This document shows, piece after piece, positions 1 to 7,361 of a stretch of DNA of 43,623 nt. Source of the DNA: a virus; the IMG/VR virus record IMGVR_UViG_3300029448_005133, positions 1 through 43,623 of that record; one strand, given 5' to 3'. Made by a program: the position numbers and the translations under genes. The notes under the pieces were generated by a model. That model did no database searches. It saw nothing but the letters and a program-made list of their open reading frames with translations, and had not been told where the DNA came from. Position 1 is the stretch's first letter. Each line of letters opens with the position of its first letter.

Positions 1-2
1 AC

Positions 3-95
3 GTGTTCGGTTCTTCTAAAGCGATTGCAGAATGGACAGAAAAGTGTAAGGAGTTACACCCAGAGTATTTCCCTGTACCAGAAGATGATATTTAG
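3..95 (+). CDS. C-terminal end of an unidentified protein (cut by window edge)
   Basis: The third frame is open from the left edge and encodes about 30 residues, beginning VFGSSKAIAEW and ending FPVPEDDI before a TAG at 93-95. The mixed, acidic composition looks like a real C-terminus, and its stop overlaps the ATG at 85 of the next gene, the same style of overlap seen throughout the window. The rest of the protein lies outside the window, so I cannot name it. The first frame is also open to the edge, so the choice of frame is an inference. Confidence 0.4.
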   Translation: MFGSSKAIAEWTEKCKELHPEYFPVPEDDI

Positions 96-420
96 AACAA
101 ACATAGTACGGTGGTTTGGGATTAGTGGTATTATGCTATTTCCGTTTTGTATTGTAAAGAAAGATGCTCCAGAAAGAACCATACGTCACGAAATTATACA
201 TTTTAAACAAGCGTTAAATTTGCTTGTAATTCCATTTTATTTATTATATTTGCTGGAATGGATAAGATGTTTGTTTATTTATGGAAAATACGCATACTAT
301 TATATGTGCTTTGAACAAGAAGCATTTAGAAACGAATTTCATGAACACTATGAAGTAAAATATAAGTGGATTAAATATTTACCTAAGTCTAATAAAATTA
401 AATTATGGAAGGACAATTAA
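85..420 (+). CDS. Small membrane protein with HExxH zinc-peptidase-like motif
   Basis: Starting at the ATG at 85 this gives about 111 residues; a TTG at 25 would give 131. Seen: a hydrophobic N-terminal stretch, then RHEIIHFKQ with the HExxH metal-binding pattern, then a strongly hydrophobic segment rich in Leu, Ile and Tyr, then a conserved-looking FEQEAFRNE in which a Glu could be the third metal ligand. I recognise the arrangement (HExxH followed by a membrane segment and an EAxxNE motif) from small Bacteroidota and flavophage proteins of unknown function. A role as a membrane-bound peptidase is inferred from the motif alone. The short length argues that it could be a non-catalytic relative. 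The gene overlaps the next start at 405. Confidence 0.7.
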   Translation: MIFRTNIVRWFGISGIMLFPFCIVKKDAPERTIRHEIIHFKQALNLLVIPFYLLYLLEWIRCLFIYGKYAYYYMCFEQEAFRNEFHEHYEVKYKWIKYLPKSNKIKLWKDN

Positions 421-632
421 CCGAAGAGCAACTTAGAATATTAAAATCTAAGTTAGAAACATTGACAAGAATCCATGCGGAGATCGGATTACTTGAATCA
501 AAAAAACATGAGTTATTGCATAGCGCAGTAACTAACAAAACGAAGCTCCAAGATTACCAAAAGGAGCTTCAAGAAGAGTACGGGGACATCTCTATTAACG
601 TAGAAGACGGTACCTTTACTAAACCAGAATAA
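405..632 (+). CDS. Small coiled-coil protein, unknown function
   Basis: A 75-residue, highly charged protein. Residues about 5-60 have heptad-like Leu/Ile spacing (EEQLRILKSKLETLTRIHAE and onward), predicting a helical coiled coil, and there is a short acidic C-terminus. The ATG lies inside the last codons of the preceding gene (16-base overlap), implying cotranscription and coupled translation. Similar short coiled-coil proteins are common in flavophages ahead of the packaging genes. No function can be assigned from sequence. Confidence 0.7.
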   Translation: MEGQLTEEQLRILKSKLETLTRIHAEIGLLESKKHELLHSAVTNKTKLQDYQKELQEEYGDISINVEDGTFTKPE

Positions 633-646
633 ATCATTTTAACCAA

Positions 647-931
647 ATGACCTATTTTTACTCAACCATCACTGCGTCGCAAGGCGATAGCAGTGTACCC
701 GAAGAGACCAGGAAGCTTTGGGAGCACATTGTGCAGAAAAAGAACTGGAGAATTACTGAACTACCCAACGGATATTTCCAAGCCGAATACCAACGGGATA
801 ACAAGTGGATAGACGTAACACGTCGAGAAACTATTAAAACATGTGAAAGGGCAATAGACGCCTCAATCGCACATTATCAAAAACGATTAGATTTCCTAAA
901 AGGACCCGTAGTCGTTAAAACCTTTGAATAA
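647..931 (+). CDS. Conserved-looking hypothetical protein, 94 aa
   Basis: A 94-residue soluble protein. A central stretch around residues 30-65 has alternating hydrophobic and polar residues with several aromatics (WRITELPNGYFQAEYQ), suggesting a small beta-sheet, followed by a helix around residues 62-85. No signal peptide, membrane segment or catalytic motif is visible. It sits 14 bases after the coiled-coil gene and 28 bases before groEL, on the same strand and probably in the same transcript. I do not recognise a family. Confidence 0.65.
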   Translation: MTYFYSTITASQGDSSVPEETRKLWEHIVQKKNWRITELPNGYFQAEYQRDNKWIDVTRRETIKTCERAIDASIAHYQKRLDFLKGPVVVKTFE

Positions 932-959
932 CCACTAAGAAAAAATTAAATTTAATTAA

Positions 960-2525
960 ATGGAATACAACAACCCTAGTGAGATTGTAAAAGACTTGAC
1001 TTTCGGCAAGGAAGCAAGTAGTAAAATAATGAAGGGAGTAGAGAAGCTGGCCAATGCGGTCAGCTCCACTCTCGGTGCTTCTGGACGATGCGTAATCTAT
1101 GAAGATGCACTTGGTAAACCCGTTATAACAAAAGACGGAGTAACTGTAGCTGAAAGTGTAATACTTATCGACCCTGTAGAAAACATGGGTGCTACATTAA
1201 TAAAAGAAGCTGCAAGAAACACAGTAAGACAAGCTGGAGATGGAACAACAACAGCGACTGTACTTGCAAACGCGCTTCTAAAAGAACTAAAAGCTGTTAC
1301 AGATGTAAACCCAAGAGAGTTAAAAGACGCGGTGATACTGATGCAACAAAAGGTTATCATGTACATCGACAAGATAAAGAAAGATGTAAAAGGAGATAGT
1401 CTATCACACGTAGCTACTATATCAACAAACAACGATAAGGAACTTGGGGATTTGATATCTGAGGCTTATGGCCTTGTTGGTAAAAACGGTGTTGTAACAA
1501 TGGAGGAGTCTGACTCAGAGAAAACATATCTTGAGTTTGAAAAAGGGGTTCACTTTGATTCTGGATTAAAAGCACAACACTTAGCGACAAACGAAGAAAA
1601 AGATAAAGCAGAACTTGATAATCCATTTGTTCTTGTGTGTAAAACTCCAATAGAAAGCATACGCAAGGTTCAAGGGATATTAGAGTATGTTATTAAAGAA
1701 AAACGCTCTTTACTTATTGTAGGACAAGTAGAACAACAGCCAATGTCTGCTCTACTAATGAATAAAGTCAAGGGGAACATAAAAGTAAACGTTGTTGACT
1801 TGCCAGGATTTGGTCCAACTAAGATGGATACCCTGCAAGATTTATGTTTACTAACAGGAGCAAAGTTAATAGACGAGTCTCTAGGAGACGATTTAGAACT
1901 CATGGATGCTTCTATACTCGGGGAGACCTTAAAGTCCACTACAGACGATAAAAACACTATTCTAAAGGTTGCTGAAGATATAAAGGGACTTGATGATCGA
2001 ATAAAGTCTGTTGAAAAGAAGATAAAGGACGAGGATAATCCGTTTTTAAAGAAAAAATTAGAGCAAAGACTCTCGATGCTTACAGGTTCTGTAGCCATTG
2101 TAAAAGTTGGAGCTCATAGTCAGGTAGAGCTCAAGGAGAAAAAAGACAGGATTGAAGATGCTATACATGCTGTTAAAGCGGCACTTCAAGAAGGAATAGT
2201 TCCAGGGGGAGGAATTGCTCTTTTGAATGCTTCAAAAAAATTAAGACCAGAGAATGACACTCAAGGTATATTACTGAAAGCAATTAGAAGGCCTTTTGAG
2301 ATGATACTTGAAAACGCTGGAATGTATCCAAATGTTGATTTAGAAAAAGAAGGAAAAGGGATAAATGTGATAACAGGAGAGGTTGTGGATATGATTGATT
2401 CTGGAATTATTGACCCAGCACTTGTAACAAAGACAGCCTTGAAAAATGCAGTTAGCGTTGCTCTTACAATAATATCAGCAGATTGTGTAATTTCTAATAA
2501 AAGGATAGAGAATGCAAGCGATTAA
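960..2525 (+). CDS. groEL: Phage chaperonin GroEL (HSP60)
   Basis: Full-length group I chaperonin, 521 residues (bacterial GroEL is about 545). ATP-site signatures are intact: TKDG with Asp59 (E. coli Asp52), GDGTTTATV with Asp94 (Asp87), and RIEDAIHA with the Asp equivalent to catalytic Asp398, followed by PGGGIALL. Apical, intermediate and equatorial domains all align with GroEL as I know it, including VENMGA, LPGFG and IIDPALVTKTAL. Two differences stand out. The apical substrate-binding segment reads GLKAQHLAT where E. coli has GYLSPYFIN. The flexible Gly-Gly-Met C-terminal tail is missing and the protein ends in IENASD. It overlaps groES by 14 bases. The likely role is folding of phage proteins, perhaps capsid or tail; the substrate is inference. 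Confidence 0.97.
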   Translation: MEYNNPSEIVKDLTFGKEASSKIMKGVEKLANAVSSTLGASGRCVIYEDALGKPVITKDGVTVAESVILIDPVENMGATLIKEAARNTVRQAGDGTTTATVLANALLKELKAVTDVNPRELKDAVILMQQKVIMYIDKIKKDVKGDSLSHVATISTNNDKELGDLISEAYGLVGKNGVVTMEESDSEKTYLEFEKGVHFDSGLKAQHLATNEEKDKAELDNPFVLVCKTPIESIRKVQGILEYVIKEKRSLLIVGQVEQQPMSALLMNKVKGNIKVNVVDLPGFGPTKMDTLQDLCLLTGAKLIDESLGDDLELMDASILGETLKSTTDDKNTILKVAEDIKGLDDRIKSVEKKIKDEDNPFLKKKLEQRLSMLTGSVAIVKVGAHSQVELKEKKDRIEDAIHAVKAALQEGIVPGGGIALLNASKKLRPENDTQGILLKAIRRPFEMILENAGMYPNVDLEKEGKGINVITGEVVDMIDSGIIDPALVTKTALKNAVSVALTIISADCVISNKRIENASD

Positions 2526-2769
2526 TGATTACGTTGTAATACAGGAAATTAAAGAGGAGCCTAAAAACGTTGGTGGCTTTATTGTAACAGATACAACCAC
2601 AGAGGATATAAGATACCTAAAAGGTGTAATAGTAAGTTGTGGTAATCTAACTCAAGGAATAAATGAATCTGATACTATCTACTATGACCGTCACGCTGGG
2701 CATTCTATTTTGTTTGATAATAACCAATATCGTGTTATCAGACAAAGGGACATAGTTTTAATAGAATGA
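2512..2769 (+). CDS. groES: Phage co-chaperonin GroES (HSP10)
   Basis: An 85-residue GroES-fold protein. The N-terminus INDYVVIQEI matches the first strand of GroES. Residues about 15-30 form the mobile loop with GGFIVT, corresponding to GGIVLT, the hydrophobic tripeptide that docks on the GroEL apical domain. A YLKGVIVSCGN segment and a final RQRDIVLIE strand complete the barrel. Its ATG lies inside the end of groEL and its TGA overlaps the next ATG (ATGA), so the three genes are probably translationally coupled. Bacterial operons are groES-groEL; here the order is reversed. It should cap the phage GroEL, and possibly the host GroEL as T4 gp31 does. Confidence 0.93.
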   Translation: MQAINDYVVIQEIKEEPKNVGGFIVTDTTTEDIRYLKGVIVSCGNLTQGINESDTIYYDRHAGHSILFDNNQYRVIRQRDIVLIE

Positions 2770-3206
2770 GAATAGACGCTAGTGATTTAAGAGAAATAAA
2801 GCTTTTTAAATACTACAGACTTGTCAGAAAATGGGCTTGTAAAACAAATGACCTCACTGATGGCGATTTAGAGCTTTTAATTTATTTAGATTGTCTTGAC
2901 AGGTTCACGCTCAAGGATTTTAAAAGCGGGGAATATATTTACTCTTGGGACAAGCACAGATGGAATAGACTGCGTAAAGATGGCTGGATTGATGCTTGGA
3001 GAAACAAGTCTAAACAAACAGGAGGATACAGCATATTTAAAGTCTCATTCAAGACAAGGTCTCTTATAACAAGAATGTATAAGATACTTTTAGGATACGA
3101 AGACTTACCGACATCAAAGGTAAGTGTGTTTTACAAAAACAAATCATACACAGATAAGGTCTTTAACAAAGCTACTGATGATATGATAAAAGATAAAGAT
3201 AGATAA
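2766..3206 (+). CDS. Putative winged-helix-like protein
   Basis: A 146-residue basic protein. Residues about 14-60 contain a helical segment (KYYRLVRKWACKTNDL), and residues 60-100 read KHRWNRLRKDGWIDAWRNK followed by a GGYSIFKVSF strand pair. This resembles the recognition helix and wing of MarR-like winged-helix proteins, though I base that on pattern only. A basic Lys/Arg-rich C-terminus would suit nucleic-acid binding. It is coupled to groES by an ATGA overlap. I associate similar proteins with flavophages, where their function is unknown. It could be a transcription regulator or a structural DNA-binding protein. Confidence 0.65.
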   Translation: MRIDASDLREIKLFKYYRLVRKWACKTNDLTDGDLELLIYLDCLDRFTLKDFKSGEYIYSWDKHRWNRLRKDGWIDAWRNKSKQTGGYSIFKVSFKTRSLITRMYKILLGYEDLPTSKVSVFYKNKSYTDKVFNKATDDMIKDKDR

Positions 3207-3226
3207 TAACCTTTAAATTTAAAACT

Positions 3227-3352
3227 ATGCCATACGGAAAAGGAACTTACGGTTCAACAAAAGGAAGACCATCAAAAGCAGCAAAAGCAAAAGCTAAGAA
3301 AAACATGACCGCTGCCGAAAAAAAGAAATTAATGGCTAAGAAGAAGAAATAA
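3227..3352 (+). CDS. Tiny lysine-rich basic protein, 41 aa
   Basis: ATG at 3227, stop TAA at 3350-3352, 41 residues. It begins MPYGKGTYGSTKGRPSKAAK and ends in a Lys-rich tail containing MTAAEKKKLMAKKKK. Roughly half the residues are Lys, Ala or Gly. The stop overlaps the next ATG (TAATG), the junction used by neighbouring genuine genes, and the ORF fills an otherwise empty 145-base gap. The MTAAEKK stretch recurs in the basic protein at 28059-28337. It is likely nucleic-acid binding or virion-associated by charge alone; the function is unknown. Confidence 0.7.
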   Translation: MPYGKGTYGSTKGRPSKAAKAKAKKNMTAAEKKKLMAKKKK

Positions 3353-3651
3353 TGGCCAAAAGACTAGACAAATCAAAAATGCCTTGCAACAAACCACGCA
3401 GAAGCCCAAAGGCTAATAAGAAGAAAGTGGTTAAAGGTTGTGAAGGAGGAAGAGAAAAAGTAATTCACTTCGGAGCTACAGGATACGGACACAATTATTC
3501 AGCCGCAGCAAGAAAAAGCTTTAAGGCAAGACATAAGTGTGGAACAGCAAAAAGTAAATTAACAGCTAGATATTGGGCCTGTAAAAACCTTTGGGCTGGG
3601 AAAGGTGGCTCAACCAAATCTAGCCCTAAATCAAAAAGAGGTAAATACTAA
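3352..3651 (+). CDS. Basic Cys-containing small phage protein
   Basis: A 99-residue, very basic protein. It has a conserved-looking core VVKGCEGGREKVIHFG followed by ARKSFKARHKCG and KLTARYWACKNLW, with cysteines at about residues 12, 29, 63 and 76, then a Ser/Lys-rich tail. This core is familiar from small proteins of marine phages (a domain of unknown function; I think the DUF6321 type, not verified). Charge and Cys/His content suggest nucleic-acid binding, possibly with a metal. It overlaps its neighbours on both sides by the one- or two-base TAATG junctions. Confidence 0.75.
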   Translation: MAKRLDKSKMPCNKPRRSPKANKKKVVKGCEGGREKVIHFGATGYGHNYSAAARKSFKARHKCGTAKSKLTARYWACKNLWAGKGGSTKSSPKSKRGKY

Positions 3652-4100
3652 TGCCTAGAAAGAAGTTTAAAGATACTAAAGTCGGTGGTTTTCTCTCCAG
3701 GAGCGGTTCTGTTATTATAGACGCTCTTGGAGATTCAATTCCAGACAAAGGTCTTTTAGGACTTGTTAAAAACTTAGTTACAGACGACAAGGAGATGTCA
3801 GAGCAACAAAAAGCTATGGCTATGCACCTTATTAAGATGGATGAGCAAGAAGCTGACGCTATAACAAAAAGATGGGAGGCTGATGCTAAATCCGACAACA
3901 AGGTAACTAAAATAGCAAGACCTGTAATTGTATTGTATTTAACGTTTATAATGAGTGTATATATCGTGCTAGACTCTATAGGCGTTTTTTCTGTAGATGA
4001 CCAATGGGTGCAACTTATTGAAACTCTACTCGTTACAGTTTATGTTGCGTATTTTGGTTCAAGAGGAGTTGAGAAGTACGCTCAGATAAAAGGAAAATAA
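3651..4100 (+). CDS. Putative holin of the 3TM/GTA-holin type
   Basis: 149 residues: a soluble, charged N-terminal region, a helical segment around residues 45-80, then two or three hydrophobic segments. The strongest are IARPVIVLYLTFIMSVYIVL (about 87-106) and WVQLIETLLVTVYVAYFGSRG (about 120-140). The IARP(V/I) followed by a membrane segment and an LLxxxxxAYFGSRG ending is typical of the holin 3TM family first described for gene-transfer agents. Its role would be inner-membrane permeabilisation at lysis. It lies far from the M15 peptidase at 28.9 kb, so it is not in a classic holin-endolysin cassette. Confidence 0.7.
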   Translation: MPRKKFKDTKVGGFLSRSGSVIIDALGDSIPDKGLLGLVKNLVTDDKEMSEQQKAMAMHLIKMDEQEADAITKRWEADAKSDNKVTKIARPVIVLYLTFIMSVYIVLDSIGVFSVDDQWVQLIETLLVTVYVAYFGSRGVEKYAQIKGK

Positions 4101-4101
4101 T

Positions 4102-4320
4102 ATGAATTTAATTAGAAAAATAAGTATTGGTAGAGACTACAAAGACTCTGCTATGCATTATGCCGTTGGACAGGAGGTATATGGAGGTCATAGGATTTGC
4201 GACATATTAGAAGAAGATGACAAATATAGAGTCTACATATCGAAAAACAACGAGGTCTTACCATGGAAAGACTTTAATAAAAACATGGCAATTAGTGTTG
4301 AATTTAATTTAGAATATTAG
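4102..4320 (+). CDS. Conserved small phage protein, 72 aa
   Basis: A 72-residue protein beginning MNLIRKISIGRDYKDSAMHY, followed by VGQEVYGGHRICDIL, a charged segment and a final strand ISVEFNLEY. I recognise this MNLIRKISIG...MHYxVGQ pattern from flavophage and marine-phage hypotheticals, where the function is unknown. The predicted fold is a small beta structure. It starts one base after the holin-like gene and its TAG overlaps the GTG start of the next gene. No catalytic residues stand out. Confidence 0.75.
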   Translation: MNLIRKISIGRDYKDSAMHYAVGQEVYGGHRICDILEEDDKYRVYISKNNEVLPWKDFNKNMAISVEFNLEY

Positions 4321-4919
4321 TGAGAAGTTTATACAGCTTTATAATAAAACCAAAAAACAACCAACGATACCAAAATACAAAAAAAGTTTACGACAAAGAG
4401 TTAATCTTAAACACTGAAATGCAAAACCATGAGTTTGTCAATAGAACAGGTATAGTCTTGCAAACTCCAGTAAATAGTAACACAGGTATAAAACAAGGAG
4501 ATGAAGTGATTGTTCATCACAATGTTTTTAGAAGATTTTACGATGTGTCTGGTAAAGAGAGAAACAGCAGAAGCTATTTCAATGAAGATGAGTATTTCAT
4601 AGAGGAAGACCAAATATACATGTATCGAAGAAACGATAAATGGAATCCGCTTGAAGGATACTGCTTTGTAAAACCAATATTAAACCAAGATGACTTTAAT
4701 GTAAATACAACACACAACCTTATGGGTGTTATAAAATACATTGACAAGGACCTTAAAAGAAATGGTGTTAAATTAAATAATTTAGTTGGCTTTACTCCAG
4801 ATAGTGAGTATGAGTTCGAGATAGAAAATGAAATCTTGTACAGGGTCCCAACTAATTCAATATGCATAAGGTATGAATATCAAGGAAACGAAACAGAGTA
4901 TAGTCCAAGCTGGTTATAA
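4320..4919 (+). CDS. GroES-like beta-barrel protein (second co-chaperonin-like)
   Basis: 199 residues, starting at a GTG that overlaps the preceding TAG. After an N-terminal FIIKP strand, residues 38-60 read EFVNRTGIVLQTPVNSNTGI, followed by KQGDEVIVHHNVFRRF. This GIV..TP...KxGDxVIVHHN pattern resembles the body of a GroES/Cpn10 barrel (GxVxxVG...VGDxVIF). A second part, residues 100-199, repeats the theme with GYCFVKPI and LVGFTPDSEYEFEIENEILYRV. It may be a tandem or extended GroES-fold protein, which would suit the nearby groEL, but the similarity is weak and could simply be a shared barrel fold. The function is not established. Confidence 0.6.
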   Translation: MRSLYSFIIKPKNNQRYQNTKKVYDKELILNTEMQNHEFVNRTGIVLQTPVNSNTGIKQGDEVIVHHNVFRRFYDVSGKERNSRSYFNEDEYFIEEDQIYMYRRNDKWNPLEGYCFVKPILNQDDFNVNTTHNLMGVIKYIDKDLKRNGVKLNNLVGFTPDSEYEFEIENEILYRVPTNSICIRYEYQGNETEYSPSWL

Positions 4920-5151
4920 GGCAGTAGAGGAGCTTATCAAAGTAGCTGAAGAAAAGATTATAACCAATACAGAGGACGATGTGTCTGCTGATAGATTAAA
5001 AAACGCAGCAGCGACAAAGAAGCTTGCTATTTTTGATGCTTTTGAAATACTAAACAGGATAGAGGAAGAAAAAAATATCCTTGAAAACAAGCCCAAAGAC
5101 GCAGAAGACAAAAAAGTATTTAAGGGTTTTGCTGAAAGGAGGTCTAAATAA
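4873..5151 (+). CDS. Putative small terminase subunit-like helical protein
   Basis: A 92-residue, all-helical, acidic/basic protein with AGYKAVEELIKVAEEKII, then DRLKNAAATKKLAIFDAFEIL, then a charged C-terminal tail. The DRLKNAAATKKLAIFDAFEIL segment is familiar from flavophage genes directly upstream of terminase large subunits. Position (its stop overlaps the TerL ATG), size and helical character fit a small terminase subunit, but no helix-turn-helix is clear, so the function is inferred from context. The chosen ATG lies 47 bases inside the previous gene, with an AAGG just upstream. Confidence 0.65.
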   Translation: MNIKETKQSIVQAGYKAVEELIKVAEEKIITNTEDDVSADRLKNAAATKKLAIFDAFEILNRIEEEKNILENKPKDAEDKKVFKGFAERRSK

Positions 5152-7361
5152 TGGCTTACCAACAAACATTATATCAAGTTGTTGAGCCTATAAGAATAAA
5201 TACATTAACTAGGCTCAATAAAAAGAAAGCTTGGAAATACGGCTACGATAAAGAGCATGATATTGTAGTTATAAGCAAGACAGGACAAATAGGAGAGATA
5301 TACGAGATACAAAATCTAAAGATAGCTCTTCCTAAAGCTCCAGCGAAAGTTGCCAAAGGGACAAACAAGTGGGTTGCTGAAGAATATCCAAGAGAGCTCA
5401 AACAAATAAAAAGTATCTTTGACTGGAAGGAATATCCAGAAGAGTTCAAAGAGAGATGGGAGGATTATATCAATGAAGAATTTGAAAGACGTGAAAAAGG
5501 CCATTGGTTTTCCAATAATGGCAATTCTACTTACATTACTGGCACTCATTACATGTACTTGCAGTGGACCAAGATTGATGTTGGGAAACCAGACTTCCGT
5601 GAAGCAAATAGATTATTTTTCATTTTCTGGGAGGCTTGCAAAGCCGACTCAAGGTCTTACGGAATGTGTTATCTTAAAAACCGTAGATCTGGATTCTCAT
5701 TTATGTCCTCGTCTGAGACTGTCAACCTTGCCACGATTTCATCTGATTCACGATTCGGGATATTGTCCAAATCTGGGGCTGATGCTAAAAAAATGTTCAC
5801 AGACAAGGTTGTACCAATATCGGTCAACTACCCGTTCTTCTTCAAACCAATACAAGACGGAATGGATAGGCCGAAAACAGAACTCGCGTACAGGGTTCCA
5901 GCCTCGAAGCTTACAAGAAAATCAATACAAAGCAAGGACAGGGAAATCCTCGAAGGTCTTGACACGACCATCGATTGGAAGAACACAGGGGACAACTCGT
6001 ATGACGGTGAAAAACTTGCATTACTAGTTCATGATGAAGCTGGTAAGTGGTTAAAGCCAGATAATATATTAAATAACTGGAGGGTAACAAAAACCACTCT
6101 AAGACTCGGTAGTAGAATAACAGGGAAGTGTATGATGGGTTCAACATCCAACGCACTTGACAAAGGTGGTAATAATTTTAAAAAGCTTTATGAAGATTCA
6201 AATGTTACAAAAAGAAACCGCAATGGACAAACTCGCAGTGGATTATATAGTTTGTTCATACCTATGGAATGGAACTACGAGGGATACATTGACTCTTTTG
6301 GATTACCTGTCTTCGATACACCAGAACAAGAAGTTGAAGGACCGCTGGGAGAGATTATTGATACTGGCGTAATAGAGCACTGGGAGAATGAGGCGGACGG
6401 ATTAAAAGATGACCAAGACGGACTAAATGAATTTTACCGTCAGTTTCCAAGAACAGAGCAACACGCTTTTAGAGACGAAACTAAAAATAGTATATTTAAC
6501 TTAGTTAAGATATACGAACAAATAGACTACAACGAGGGTATAGGTTACTCCAATGTGATAAACAAGGGTAATTTTCAGTGGGAAAACGGAATAAAGGATA
6601 CAAGAGTTATATTTGTACCTGACAGTAGTGGTAGGTTTAGGGTGTCTTGGATACCAAGTATAAATCTACAAAACCGTGTAATAGAAAGAAATGGAATTAA
6701 GATGCCAGGAAACGAGCATTTAGGCGCATTTGGTTGCGATAGTTATGATATTTCTGGCACGGTAGACAAAAGAGGTTCTAAAGGAGCTTTACATGGATTA
6801 ACTAAATTCTCCATGGATGAAGCACCTTCAAATACATTTTTTTTAGAATACATAGCTCGGCCACAAACAGCTGAGATATTCTTTGAAGACGTGCTTATGG
6901 CTCTTATATTTTATGGGATGCCAATATTAGCGGAGAACAACAAACCAAGATTATTATATTATATTAAGCGAAGAGGGTATCGTGGGTTTTCGATGAATAG
7001 ACCAGACAAAATATATACACGATTATCAGCATCGGAAAAAGAGATAGGTGGTATTCCTAACTCTGGAGAAGACATAAAGCAAGCTCATGCAGCGGCTATT
7101 GAAAGTTATATTGAAAGGCATGTAGGTCACCTTGGAGATGGAAACTACGGTACAGTTTATTTTAATAGAACACTACAGGATTGGTCTGGATTTGATATAA
7201 ACAATAGGACAAAGTATGATGCAGCAATTAGCTCTGGATTAGCGATTATGGCCTGTAATAGAAACTTATACAAACCAACACAAGAGAAAACAACAAAACG
7301 ATTAGATTTTGGTTTCAAGAAATATAATAACTCGGGAGCCTTTTCAAAAATAATAGAATAA
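5151..7361 (+). CDS. Terminase large subunit (packaging ATPase/nuclease)
   Basis: 736 residues, the usual size for this group. A Walker A-like loop is at about residues 175-185 (LKNRRSGFSFM). Walker B is LALLVHDEAG at 289-298 with the Asp-Glu pair at 295-296. A coupling-type motif MMGSTSN follows at about 328-334. The C-terminal RNase H-like nuclease begins around residue 524 with GAFGCDSYD, giving candidate metal-binding Asp530 and Asp533. It would dock on the portal and pump and cut DNA. It is preceded by the putative small subunit and directly followed by the portal (TAA then ATG with no gap). Relaxed Walker A loops rich in Arg are normal in phage TerL. Confidence 0.93.
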   Translation: MAYQQTLYQVVEPIRINTLTRLNKKKAWKYGYDKEHDIVVISKTGQIGEIYEIQNLKIALPKAPAKVAKGTNKWVAEEYPRELKQIKSIFDWKEYPEEFKERWEDYINEEFERREKGHWFSNNGNSTYITGTHYMYLQWTKIDVGKPDFREANRLFFIFWEACKADSRSYGMCYLKNRRSGFSFMSSSETVNLATISSDSRFGILSKSGADAKKMFTDKVVPISVNYPFFFKPIQDGMDRPKTELAYRVPASKLTRKSIQSKDREILEGLDTTIDWKNTGDNSYDGEKLALLVHDEAGKWLKPDNILNNWRVTKTTLRLGSRITGKCMMGSTSNALDKGGNNFKKLYEDSNVTKRNRNGQTRSGLYSLFIPMEWNYEGYIDSFGLPVFDTPEQEVEGPLGEIIDTGVIEHWENEADGLKDDQDGLNEFYRQFPRTEQHAFRDETKNSIFNLVKIYEQIDYNEGIGYSNVINKGNFQWENGIKDTRVIFVPDSSGRFRVSWIPSINLQNRVIERNGIKMPGNEHLGAFGCDSYDISGTVDKRGSKGALHGLTKFSMDEAPSNTFFLEYIARPQTAEIFFEDVLMALIFYGMPILAENNKPRLLYYIKRRGYRGFSMNRPDKIYTRLSASEKEIGGIPNSGEDIKQAHAAAIESYIERHVGHLGDGNYGTVYFNRTLQDWSGFDINNRTKYDAAISSGLAIMACNRNLYKPTQEKTTKRLDFGFKKYNNSGAFSKIIE

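Noticed and set aside
1097-2098. Long antisense open frames opposite groEL
   Set aside because: They mirror the codon structure of groEL, are Ser/Phe-rich and have no supporting context.
5419-6027. 202-codon open frame nested in the terminase gene, with a lipoprotein-like stretch
   Set aside because: It lies wholly inside the conserved TerL frame, has no start context of its own and low-complexity, Arg/Ser/Thr-heavy composition expected of a shadow frame.
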